20,618 bases of DNA. Source: CAMCHP01 sp036835325. GTDB lineage: Bacteria; Bacteroidota; Bacteroidia; Flavobacteriales_D; Sanyastnellaceae. A model generated the notes under the pieces. The model searched no databases, was not told where the DNA came from, and was given only the letters and a program-made list of their open reading frames with translations. A program made the translations under genes and the position numbers. The stretch lies in assembly GCA_036835325.1 (NCBI GenBank), contig DAITMF010000051.1:1-20618 (forward strand), read 5' to 3'. Shown piece by piece: positions 14,608 to 20,618 of this stretch; position 1 is the stretch's first letter; every line of letters starts with the position of its first letter.

Positions 14608-14910
14608 ATGGGAATTCTCCAAGAGCAACCGATGAACGAAATCATTGCTGAAATACGAAATCACGTCGCCACACTTCTCGAGGAGCGCACCGCCCTGCGC
14701 TCTCGCCTGCAGCAACAGGAGGAGAAGGTGAGCGCCATGCATGAGGCCCTTGAAGCAAAAGACGCTCGCATCGCGCAACTCGAAGAAGCCCAGAAAACCC
14801 TGAAACTCGCTAAATCATTGTCAGGCGCAGGTGAAAACACCGAAGCAAAGCTGAAGATCAATGAGTTGGTGAGGGAAATCGACAAGTGTATCGCGCTACT
14901 ACATAGATAA
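14608..14910 (+). CDS. Small coiled-coil protein upstream of zapA (possible ZapB-like division factor)
   Basis: About 100 residues are almost wholly alpha-helical. A heptad-rich coiled coil runs from about residue 10 to 70 ('ATLLEERTALRSRLQQQEEKV', then 'LEAKDARIAQLEEAQ'), followed by a short linker 'SLSGAGENTEAK' and a helix ending 'REIDKCIALL'. There is no signal peptide or membrane segment. I do not recognise a named family with certainty. Proteins of this shape commonly stand before zapA in Bacteroidota, and the position suggests a partner of ZapA at the division ring. The ATG at 14608 follows the promoter box by 10 nt; the ATG at 14632 ('MNEIIAEIR') is an equally plausible start. zapA begins 12 bp after the stop. 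Confidence 0.75.
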   Translation: MGILQEQPMNEIIAEIRNHVATLLEERTALRSRLQQQEEKVSAMHEALEAKDARIAQLEEAQKTLKLAKSLSGAGENTEAKLKINELVREIDKCIALLHR

Positions 14911-14922
14911 CCGTAACGGAAG

Positions 14923-15204
14923 GTGGACGAACTATCGATCAAAGTGAAAATAGCCGGGCGCATGTACCCGTTGACCATTCCTCGTCAAGACGAAGAAAAG
15001 GTGCGACGTGCTGCCCGGTTGATCGATGAACAATTCCACTTTTTCCGCGAACAATATGCAGTGAAAGACCGGGCAGACCTTCTCGCCATGGTTGCACTGC
15101 AAATCGCTACGGCCAACCTCAATGCCGAAACCAAGGCTGACGAAAGCCCGGGGTCAAATGACCTCATAGCCTTGCGTGACACACTTCGAGCTGCCCTCTC
15201 CTGA
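14923..15204 (+). CDS. zapA: Cell division protein ZapA
   Basis: The 93-residue protein matches Bacteroidota ZapA in length and pattern. The N-terminal beta-rich head 'LSIKVKIAGRMYPLTI' is followed by the conserved 'EEKVRRAARLIDEQF' helix, and 'LLAMVALQIAT' leads into the C-terminal coiled coil. ZapA binds FtsZ in the cytoplasm and bundles its filaments at the division ring. The start is GTG, supported by the purine-rich GGAAGG just before it and by homologous N-termini (MDELSIK). rny follows after 36 bp, a common arrangement in this phylum. Confidence 0.88.
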   Translation: MDELSIKVKIAGRMYPLTIPRQDEEKVRRAARLIDEQFHFFREQYAVKDRADLLAMVALQIATANLNAETKADESPGSNDLIALRDTLRAALS

Positions 15205-15240
15205 CTCCTGTTCTCCCGGCGCCACAGGAATTGTTGAATT

Positions 15241-16782
15241 ATGGAAATATTACCTCTCATCATTGGAGCAGTCTCGGGCGTCGCAGTAGGCTCCGGACTC
15301 GCCTACGTTCTCTACCAAAAGTTGCTTGCCAAAAGGGCTGAAGCCATCGTCCGCGAAGCGGAAGAAAAAGGAGAAACCATCAAGAAAGACAAACTGCTGC
15401 AAGCCAAAGAAAAGTTTCTCGCGCTGAAAGAAGAACACAACAAGGAACTTAAAGAGCGCAACCGTAAAATGCAGCAAGGCGAAGAGCGAATCAAAGCCAA
15501 AGAATCGCAACTCTCCAAGCAAATCGAACAGTCAAAACGTCGTGAGAAAGACCTTGAGCGCAGTCAAGAAAACGTAACTCAGCAGCTTGAGGTTCTTGAG
15601 AAAAAACAAGGCGACCTCGATAAAGCGCACCAGAAAATCGTCACCACGCTTGAAGAACTCAGCGGGATGAACCAAGAAGATGCACGGACCCTGCTGCTCG
15701 AAGAACTCAAAGAGTCAGCGCGCGCTCGTGCCGCTCAACAAATGCAAGAAATCATTGACGAGGCCAACCTGAAAGCCAATCAAGAAGCCAAGAAAATCGT
15801 CATTCAAACCATTCAACGCATCGCCACTGAGCACGCAGTTGAAAACAGCGTTTCGGTGTTTAACATTGAAAACGACGATATCAAAGGACGCATCATTGGC
15901 CGTGAAGGACGTAACATCCGGGCCATTGAAGCTGCCACGGGTGTTGAAATCATCGTTGATGACACCCCTGAGGCCATCATTTTGTCGTGCTTCGACCCTG
16001 TACGCCGCGAAATTGCGCGTTTGTCTATGCACCAGTTGGTCACTGACGGACGCATCCACCCTGCACGTATTGAAGAAGTCGTTAACAAGGTGCGCAAGAA
16101 CATCGAAGAAGAGATCATGGAGGTTGGAAAACGTACCTGCATCGACCTCGGTATTCACAACCTCCATTCTGAACTGGTGCGCATGATTGGCCGAATGAAG
16201 TACCGCTCGTCGTACGGTCAGAACCTCCTGCAGCACTCGCGTGAAGTGGCCAATCTTTCAGCTGCGATGGCGGCAGAACTCGGTTTGAACGCGAAGGCAG
16301 CGAAACGCGCCGGACTTCTCCACGACATTGGTAAAGTTACCGATGAGGAGAGCGAATTGCCGCACGCCATCTTGGGCATGAAAATCGCCGAGAAATACGG
16401 CGAGAAACCCGATGTATTGAACGCCATCGGTGCCCACCACGATGAAATCGAAATGACAACCCTCCTCTCGCCAATCATTCAGGTGTGCGATGCCATTTCG
16501 GGTGCGCGTCCGGGTGCGCGTCGAGAAATCGTCGAAAGCTACATCCAGCGTTTGAAAGACTTGGAAAACTTGGCACTCGAATACCCGGGTGTGACCAAAT
16601 CGTTCGCCATTCAAGCCGGTCGCGAACTGCGCGTGATGGTTGAGAGCGATCAAGTTACCGACGAGCAAGCCGACCAACTCTCGTTCGACATTTCACAACG
16701 CATTCAAAACGAAATGACCTACCCCGGCCAAATCAAAATCACCGTCATTCGTGAGAAGCGAGCAGTGAATTACGCGAGGTAA
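15241..16782 (+). CDS. rny: Ribonuclease Y
   Basis: The 513-residue endoribonuclease starts mRNA decay at the inner membrane. It has an N-terminal membrane anchor (about 5-25, 'LIIGAVSGVAVGSGLAYVL') and a long charged coiled coil (about 30-190). The KH RNA-binding domain contains 'GRIIGREGRNIRAIE' (about 216-230) and 'VDDTPEAIILSCFDPVRREIA'. The HD metal-dependent phosphodiesterase domain has 'HSREVANLSAAMAAELG' and 'LLHDIGKV' (HD pair at about 360), with 'AIGAHHDE' further on. All hallmark residues are present. A strong terminator follows the stop, making this the last gene of the coiled-coil/zapA/rny operon. RNase Y beside ZapA may place RNA decay and division under shared control, which is inference. 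Confidence 0.97.
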   Translation: MEILPLIIGAVSGVAVGSGLAYVLYQKLLAKRAEAIVREAEEKGETIKKDKLLQAKEKFLALKEEHNKELKERNRKMQQGEERIKAKESQLSKQIEQSKRREKDLERSQENVTQQLEVLEKKQGDLDKAHQKIVTTLEELSGMNQEDARTLLLEELKESARARAAQQMQEIIDEANLKANQEAKKIVIQTIQRIATEHAVENSVSVFNIENDDIKGRIIGREGRNIRAIEAATGVEIIVDDTPEAIILSCFDPVRREIARLSMHQLVTDGRIHPARIEEVVNKVRKNIEEEIMEVGKRTCIDLGIHNLHSELVRMIGRMKYRSSYGQNLLQHSREVANLSAAMAAELGLNAKAAKRAGLLHDIGKVTDEESELPHAILGMKIAEKYGEKPDVLNAIGAHHDEIEMTTLLSPIIQVCDAISGARPGARREIVESYIQRLKDLENLALEYPGVTKSFAIQAGRELRVMVESDQVTDEQADQLSFDISQRIQNEMTYPGQIKITVIREKRAVNYAR

Positions 16783-16800
16783 ACCAACTACTGAAAACGA

Positions 16801-16826
16801 AAAGGCCGGTTCATCCGGCCTTTTTT
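16801..16826 (+). terminator. Rho-independent terminator after rny
   Basis: AAAGGCCGG (16801-16809) pairs perfectly with CCGGCCTTT (16815-16823) around a TTCAT loop, and the T run continues to 16826. It separates the zapA-rny operon from mscL. Confidence 0.92.
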
Positions 16827-16859
16827 GGTTTTAGCAAGTGATTATCACAAATTTATCTC

Positions 16860-16890
16860 TTGCGTATTTCAGTAAGAATTCGATACTTTG
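16860..16890 (+). promoter_or_regulatory. Promoter of mscL
   Basis: TTG (16860-16862) and TACTTTG (16884-16890) are 21 nt apart, close to the Bacteroidota -33/-7 layout, although the -7 box has one base fewer than TAnnTTTG. The predicted leader is about 28 nt. Confidence 0.5.
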
Positions 16891-16922
16891 CAGCACCAAA
16901 AAACCACTTTAATTACATACTT

Positions 16923-17324
16923 ATGCTCAAAGAATTCAAAGCCTTTATCTCGCGCGGGAACGTACTCGATCTCGCTGTGGGTTTGATCTTGGCCACTTAT
17001 TTCGGTGCCATTGTGAAATCATTTGTTGATGACATCCTGATGCCCCCCATCGGTATGCTCATCGGCGGAGTCGATTTCGCCGAGTTGAAAATGAAAATCT
17101 CAGAGAAGGCCGCTGAAGACGGTACCATTACTGAGGTATTCATCAACTATGGCAGCTTTGTAAACACCATCATCACCTTTGTGATCGTGGCATTTGCCAT
17201 CTTCATGATTGTGAAGGCTTACAACAGAATGCAAGCCAAGAAAGAAGAAGCCCCTGCAGCTCCACCGGCTCCTTCAAAAGAAGAACAACTGCTCACTGAA
17301 ATCCGCGACTTGCTTAAAAAGTAA
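16923..17324 (+). CDS. mscL: Large-conductance mechanosensitive channel MscL
   Basis: The 133-residue inner membrane protein has normal MscL length. The N-terminal amphipathic helix 'MLKEFKAFISRGNVLDLAVG' leads into TM1 ('LILATYFGAIVKSFVDDILM', with the pore-lining pattern and PPIG after it). A periplasmic loop (about 50-78) comes next, then TM2 ('TIITFVIVAFAIFMIVKAYN') and a cytoplasmic C-terminal helix 'KEEQLLTEIRDLLKK'. An Ala/Pro linker precedes that helix. The channel opens under membrane tension to release solutes during osmotic downshock. The ATG at 16923 gives the canonical N-terminus; an in-frame TTG at 16860 would add 21 unlikely residues and overlaps the promoter. The gene is flanked by terminators on both sides, so it is monocistronic. 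Confidence 0.96.
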   Translation: MLKEFKAFISRGNVLDLAVGLILATYFGAIVKSFVDDILMPPIGMLIGGVDFAELKMKISEKAAEDGTITEVFINYGSFVNTIITFVIVAFAIFMIVKAYNRMQAKKEEAPAAPPAPSKEEQLLTEIRDLLKK

Positions 17325-17345
17325 GTGATTGAGATTTAAAAAAGC

Positions 17346-17375
17346 AAAAAGGACTGCCTCGGCAGTCCTTTTTTT
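17346..17375. terminator. Bidirectional terminator between mscL and the DUF4870 gene
   Basis: GGACTGCC (17351-17358) and GGCAGTCC (17361-17368) form a stem around a short TC turn, flanked by an A run on the left and T7 on the right. It therefore works in both directions and serves the two convergent genes. It is the only convergent pair in the window with room for such an element. Confidence 0.9.
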
Positions 17376-17394
17376 ATTTGAAGAAAACGGTGTA

Positions 17395-17754
17395 TCAATT
17401 GATGAACCTTATGCAGAGCGGGTATTGGTAGTCTTTTCCTTGTGACGCTGCAACCGTAGCAAGTATCACAACAATTAAACTGAAGATACTCAGCGCGAAA
17501 ATCAAAAAGACACCGACCACAATGAACATTAGAATCGCTGAAGCAACAAAGTAAATGATCAAACTGATTTGAAAGTTAAGTGATTCCTTGGCATGACGGG
17601 CAACGTATGCCGATTCGTCTTTCTTCACCAACCATACAATGAGCGGCACAATGAATCCACCAAAAAAAGTGCCCATGTGCGACAACAGGGCCAAATTCTT
17701 TTCGTCTGCCGTTGGCGGCGTAGCGTAAGTATCCAATGATTCTAAAGTCTCCAT
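17395..17754 (-). CDS. DUF4870 (Tic20-like) small membrane protein
   Basis: This 119-residue membrane protein has the family pattern: a soluble N-terminus ('ADEKNLALLSHMGTFFGGFIVPLIVWLVKKDES', where 'LSHMGTFFGG' starts TM1), then the hallmark 'RHAKESLNFQISLIIY' at the start of TM2. A third hydrophobic stretch, 'VGVFLIFALSIFSLIVVILATVAA', precedes the short tail 'YPLCIRFI'. Three to four membrane helices are likely. The family is widespread and its role is unknown; the similarity to Tic20 is one of fold and does not imply protein import. The gene ends at a bidirectional terminator shared with mscL, and the 14-bp repeat array begins 25 bp upstream of its start codon. Confidence 0.85.
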   Translation of the reverse strand: METLESLDTYATPPTADEKNLALLSHMGTFFGGFIVPLIVWLVKKDESAYVARHAKESLNFQISLIIYFVASAILMFIVVGVFLIFALSIFSLIVVILATVAASQGKDYQYPLCIRFIN

Positions 17755-17779
17755 AATCGTGTCCGATTTATAAGGTCAA

Positions 17780-17870
17780 AAAATCCAAAGTCTAAAATCC
17801 AAAGTCTAAAATCCAAAGTCTAAAATCTAGAGTCTAAAATCTAGAGTCTAGACTCTAAAATCTAGCATCT
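17780..17870. repeat. Tandem array of a 14-bp A/T-rich repeat with an internal palindrome
   Basis: Three perfect copies of AAAATCCAAAGTCT (17780-17821) are followed by two copies of the variant AAAATCTAGAGTCT (17822-17849). Then comes a half-unit in inverted form, AGACTCT (17850-17856), and a degenerate copy AAAATCTAGCATCT (17857-17870). The junction creates a perfect 16-bp palindrome, TAGAGTCTAGACTCTA (17842-17857). The array sits between the divergent DUF4870 and DUF547 genes, in the region where their promoters should be. Copies are too short and have no spacers, so it is not CRISPR. Confidence 0.9.
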
Positions 17871-17979
17871 GAACTCCACACACCAAATGTACACCGATTC
17901 TTCAACGCGCACTTCCCAATCATCACCCCATCTGCGCGTTCACCACGATTTCACGATCCAATTGCACTATTTTCGCACT

Positions 17980-18747
17980 ATGCATGGTGCTTCAAAGCTT
18001 TTGTGGTTTGGAATTCTTTTTGGATGGATGGTCACCGTAAGGTGCGCACTTCCCAAGGTTAATTCAAGTGCACTGCCCGTCGATCATTCTGACCTTTCAT
18101 CCATCCTCCAAAAACACGTGGATGCCGATGGCTGCGTCAATTACCTCAGTCTGCAAAGCGACTCAAGCACCCTGAACCAGTACCTTGCAAAGCTTCAACA
18201 GCACCACCCAAACGCCACATGGAGTGAAAACGAACGCAAAGCGTACTGGATTAACGCCTACAACGCGTTTACGCTCCAACTCGTCGTTCGCAACTTCCCG
18301 GTATCCAGCATCAAAGACCTTGGTGGAAGCATTTACAAGGTTAACACAGCGTGGGACATTCGTTTTATCACCATCGAAAGCGCGACCTACGACCTCAACA
18401 ACATCGAGCACGACATTCTTCGCAAAGAGTTCAATGATCCCCGAATCCATTTCGCCATCAATTGTGCCTCAGAATCTTGTCCGGTACTGCTCAACGAAGC
18501 TTATGTAGCCGATCAACTTGATGCTCAACTCGATTCGGCGGCGGTTCGGTTCATCAATGATCCAAAACGCAATGCGATAGGAGCAGCAAGTGCTGAAATC
18601 AGCCGAATATTCTTATGGTTTCGGGGCGACTTCACCGAATCGCAATCGATTCAGGAGTTTATTTCCATGTACAGCCGAATACCGTTGACCCAAAGCACCA
18701 AAATCAGTCACCTACCGTACGACTGGTCGCTCAACGCTTGCCCCTGA
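17980..18747 (+). CDS. DUF547 domain protein, exported
   Basis: The protein has 255 residues if started at 17980. The hydrophobic N-terminus 'LLWFGILFGWMVTVRC' looks like a signal peptide; a cysteine follows, but Arg at -1 makes a lipobox doubtful. DUF547 motifs in order: 'YLSLQSD', 'ENERKAYWINAYNAFTLQLVV', whose core is YWINAYNA, 'HFAINCASESCPVL' with the conserved Cys pair, and 'RIFLWFRGDF'. The function of the domain is unknown. The frame stays open upstream to an ATG at 17887, but that would add 31 residues without family character and bury the signal peptide. A TATTTTCG element (17968-17975) lies 4 nt before the chosen ATG. The 3' end overlaps the methyltransferase gene by 17 bp. Confidence 0.85.
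   Translation: MHGASKLLWFGILFGWMVTVRCALPKVNSSALPVDHSDLSSILQKHVDADGCVNYLSLQSDSSTLNQYLAKLQQHHPNATWSENERKAYWINAYNAFTLQLVVRNFPVSSIKDLGGSIYKVNTAWDIRFITIESATYDLNNIEHDILRKEFNDPRIHFAINCASESCPVLLNEAYVADQLDAQLDSAAVRFINDPKRNAIGAASAEISRIFLWFRGDFTESQSIQEFISMYSRIPLTQSTKISHLPYDWSLNACP
18022..18116. repeat. Inverted pair of the dispersed 9-mer inside the DUF547 gene
   Basis: GGATGGATG (18022-18030, preceded by TTTTT) and CATCCATCC (18108-18116, followed by TCCAAAAA) face each other 77 bp apart. They are two of the 11 sites of the dispersed motif in this window and the closest inverted pair. With their T and A flanks they could pair over about 9 bp plus the A/T ends. Confidence 0.5.
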
Positions 18748-20332
18748 ACAAATTCACGGTGACCGTAGTGTAATCGGTGTCTGGGTAACGGTTCATGTAC
18801 TCCGGAACAGCGTGCAAACCTGCTTCAGCGGCAACGCGCAAGAAAACATCGGGCTCAACTATGTACTGATCTGAGAAGCCATGCGTCGCATCGTATGCCG
18901 TCGCCGGTGTACGGCCAAGGTTCGCTGCCGTTACGCCAGGCGGTACGGTGTGAAGCTCAATAACGAGCAATCCGAAGCGATCAACGTAAGGCTGCCACTT
19001 CTTGAAGTGCTCCAAGAGGTTGTCTTCAACCCGATTGTTCGAAATCAATTCGCCTCTGTGCGCAAAGGCACCGGTTGATGAACTCAGCCTATCGGGTGTG
19101 CGTGTCTCGGGCTCGCTCCAAATTCGGTTGTGGTCAAGAAAGGTGCGTACGTTAAGCAAGGCGTTTAAATCAATGCCATAATTCTCGCTGAGCTCGTGGG
19201 CCAAAACGTCAGGCCGTCCTATGTCGCCCCAAACCACCTTCGCCCAAATGTCGGCCTTGATCAAATTGCCCCTCGTAATCTTCAGCGCAGCTTCATTGTA
19301 ATCAGCACCCACGAGAAAAAGCGGATGCTCGTCAAGCATCTGTCCCCGCAAAGTGCGCTGCTCAATCACCTCAAAAACGTGCTCTAGGAAGGCGCCGTTG
19401 CCACAGCCCATGTCGAGAACACCTTTCGGTTGGTCGTTTATGGGTCGGTTGAAAACTTCGATCAATATTTCATCGACCTTCTTGAAGTAGGTTGAGTGCG
19501 CTCCGCCGCTTCCCCAAACGTTCATTGCGCGGTCAACGTGTTGCTCTTCTTCACCGGCTTTTACCTCACGAATGCGCGCCGCATCTCCAAAAATCAGCTC
19601 ATCCACCTGCCGCAGCATAGGACTGTACGAAACCGTTACGCCATACGCCGAGGCGCGTCGAGCAAAAAACAAGCCTCGATCGGTAAACTGAAACGTGCCA
19701 TTGCGTTCGTTAAACCAGCCCAAATGAGCGAGAAAGGAGAGCAACTTGTAGAAACTCTCAGGGTGTTCATGGTACTCATCGGCTCTGAATGAGGCTTCCA
19801 TAAAGTACTTATGAAACATCCCTCCCATTCCCAAATGCACAATGGTCGGCCCAATCAACGCGCCTTCAATATGCTTCAATACTTGCTTCACAATGCGACC
19901 ATCTGACAAACCAAACCCTGCTTGGTAACGCTCGCAAAGCGGCTCCATTGCCGCAAACGCCTCTTGTGAAAACTTTCGTGGGTGGTGGCGTCCAGAAAGC
20001 TTCATCAAGGCAACAACATCCTTTAAAACACCCAAGTGTGAAAACGCTTCCCGTGATTGATCGTTCACCCTACAACGCACCTCTGCTGTTGTGTTGTCAA
20101 CTTCGTAACTCATCCATCCCTGAGAAGCCAAAACGCGAAGCGCTACGTTTAAGTAGCCGGCATTGGCGTTGAACTGATGAGCGAGCTCATCAACAGTCAC
20201 CTCTCCGGCATCGAGCAAGGCTTGCGTAACGCCCTTTTCATGCAGGGCAAATGCCACCGGTACGGTAACAATTCCATCGAGGTGCTGAAACAGCTCACTT
20301 CGAAGCTCAGCTTGTTCTTTACGGGTCAACAT
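18731..20332 (-). CDS. Class I SAM-dependent methyltransferase with two winged-helix-like segments (polyketide-type?)
   Basis: The protein has 533 residues from the ATG at 20332. Residues about 1-90 form a winged-helix domain as in O-methyltransferases ('FALHEKGVTQALLDAG', 'VTVDELAHQFNANAGYLNVALRVL', 'SQGWMSY'). A second similar segment covers about 160-230 ('YKLLSFLAHLGWF', 'FQFTDRGLFFARR'). The Rossmann core starts with 'VLDMGCGNGAFLEHV' (about 305-319) and the acidic 'LVGADYNEAAL'. 'LNVRTFLDHNRIW' (about 393-405), 'VIELHTVPP' and 'YDATHGFSDQYIVE' recall methyltransferase domains of polyketide synthases such as the apratoxin AprA type; this is from memory and uncertain. Substrate unknown. 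A TTG at 20389 could extend the frame, but the ATG fits the family start better. It follows an alpha/beta hydrolase gene on the same strand. Confidence 0.75.
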   Translation of the reverse strand: MLTRKEQAELRSELFQHLDGIVTVPVAFALHEKGVTQALLDAGEVTVDELAHQFNANAGYLNVALRVLASQGWMSYEVDNTTAEVRCRVNDQSREAFSHLGVLKDVVALMKLSGRHHPRKFSQEAFAAMEPLCERYQAGFGLSDGRIVKQVLKHIEGALIGPTIVHLGMGGMFHKYFMEASFRADEYHEHPESFYKLLSFLAHLGWFNERNGTFQFTDRGLFFARRASAYGVTVSYSPMLRQVDELIFGDAARIREVKAGEEEQHVDRAMNVWGSGGAHSTYFKKVDEILIEVFNRPINDQPKGVLDMGCGNGAFLEHVFEVIEQRTLRGQMLDEHPLFLVGADYNEAALKITRGNLIKADIWAKVVWGDIGRPDVLAHELSENYGIDLNALLNVRTFLDHNRIWSEPETRTPDRLSSSTGAFAHRGELISNNRVEDNLLEHFKKWQPYVDRFGLLVIELHTVPPGVTAANLGRTPATAYDATHGFSDQYIVEPDVFLRVAAEAGLHAVPEYMNRYPDTDYTTVTVNLFRGKR

Positions 20333-20386
20333 AGGGCAATCTTTGGGCTTGCGTACGGTAAAAAGGCAACCGTGTTTCGCAATATG

Positions 20387-20395
20387 CAAAGAATA
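20387..20395 (-). promoter_or_regulatory. Possible -7 element of the methyltransferase gene
   Basis: TATTCTTTG on the minus strand matches TAnnTTTG except for one extra base between TA and TTTG. It would give a leader of about 50 nt to the ATG at 20332. It lies in the gap after the alpha/beta hydrolase stop. Confidence 0.25.
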
Positions 20396-20427
20396 CCTGA
20401 CCTGAATATCAAATGAAAACGATTGAA

Positions 20428-20618
20428 TTACAGTGTTTTCGACGCCGCATGCTGGGCCAAGTGCTCAAGACAAAGACGGTTAAATTGCTCGGCCCGTTCA
20501 ATACTCACGACGTGTCCGCACTTCGGCACAACCTCGAACCGAACGCGTTGGCGCTCTTGGGCATAGCGCTTGGCTTCATCGCGAAACAAGTGATCTTGCT
20601 CGCCCATCACAATCAAGT
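20428..20618 (-). CDS. Alpha/beta hydrolase, C-terminal fragment (runs off the right edge)
   Basis: The frame is open to the right edge, so only about 63 C-terminal residues are seen. 'VMGEQDHLF' carries the typical Asp of the catalytic triad at the end of a beta strand, and 'VVPKCGHVVSIERAEQFN' carries the catalytic His with the family pattern GHxxxxExPxxFN. The substrate cannot be told from this part. The gene is upstream of the methyltransferase gene on the same strand, about 95 bp from its ATG, and they may be co-transcribed. Confidence 0.8.
   Translation of the reverse strand, partial: LIVMGEQDHLFRDEAKRYAQERQRVRFEVVPKCGHVVSIERAEQFNRLCLEHLAQHAASKTL

Noticed and set aside
15205..15240. 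6S RNA gene next to zapA, as in some other bacteria
   Set aside because: The gap between zapA and rny is only 36 bp, far too short for 6S RNA.
16860..16922. Extended MscL start at TTG 16860
   Set aside because: The canonical MscL N-terminus begins at the ATG at 16923, and the extra stretch contains the promoter.
17780..17870. CRISPR array
   Set aside because: Units are 14 bp, directly adjacent and without unique spacers; no cas genes are in the window.
17887..17979. N-terminal extension of the DUF547 protein from the ATG at 17887
   Set aside because: The added 31 residues would hide the signal peptide and have no family similarity; a promoter-like element lies just before the ATG at 17980.
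820..20119. GGATGGATG as a simple pair of GGATG sites kept for a restriction-modification system (FokI recognises GGATG)
   Set aside because: Selection on GGATG alone would not explain the doubled unit or the adenines on one flank, and no such system is in the window; single GGATG sites were not counted, so this is not fully excluded.

Overview
This window is chromosomal DNA of a member of the Bacteroidota, most likely in or near the Flavobacteriales. The evidence is the family content (the coaBC-porD-recN order with a type IX secretion protein, bacillithiol synthesis, Bacteroidota-type ZapA next to ribonuclease Y, and a DUF4870 protein). Promoter-like TAnnTTTG boxes also sit in front of most genes, and Shine-Dalgarno sequences are mostly absent. 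The genes are nearly all housekeeping. I see no rRNA, tRNA, CRISPR array, transposase or phage gene.

Layout, left to right: (1) the 3' part of bshC (+) runs into yqgF/ruvX (-). A 315-bp gap follows; it carries a minus-strand terminator that no known gene explains and a bulged hairpin. (2) A fructose-6-phosphate aldolase/transaldolase and a YciO-type protein (+) meet pcm-nnr (-), a damage-repair operon for proteins and NAD(P)H. (3) A Gfo/Idh/MocA oxidoreductase (+) meets the coaBC-porD-recN operon (-). (4) An ABC-F ATPase (+) meets an M23 peptidase and pyrD (-). (5) A coiled-coil protein, zapA and rny form a + strand operon, followed by mscL with terminators around it. (6) A DUF4870 membrane protein (-), an array of 14-bp repeats and a DUF547 protein (+) follow. 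(7) A 533-residue methyltransferase with two winged-helix-like segments and a truncated alpha/beta hydrolase (both -) end the window.

The gene plan is very compact. Five of the six convergent gene pairs overlap at their stop codons, three of them by the same 4-bp TTAA. At six genes a TAnnTTTG-like box ends only 4-5 nt before the start codon, which predicts leaderless mRNAs.

Three signals are not explained by the gene content. The first is a 9-mer, CATCCATCC/GGATGGATG, at 11 places on both strands (about 0.16 expected by chance), with adenines favoured on one flank; this pattern recalls a DNA uptake sequence. The second is a probable small RNA on the minus strand between yqgF and the aldolase gene. 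The third is the 14-bp repeat array, which contains a perfect 16-bp palindrome.
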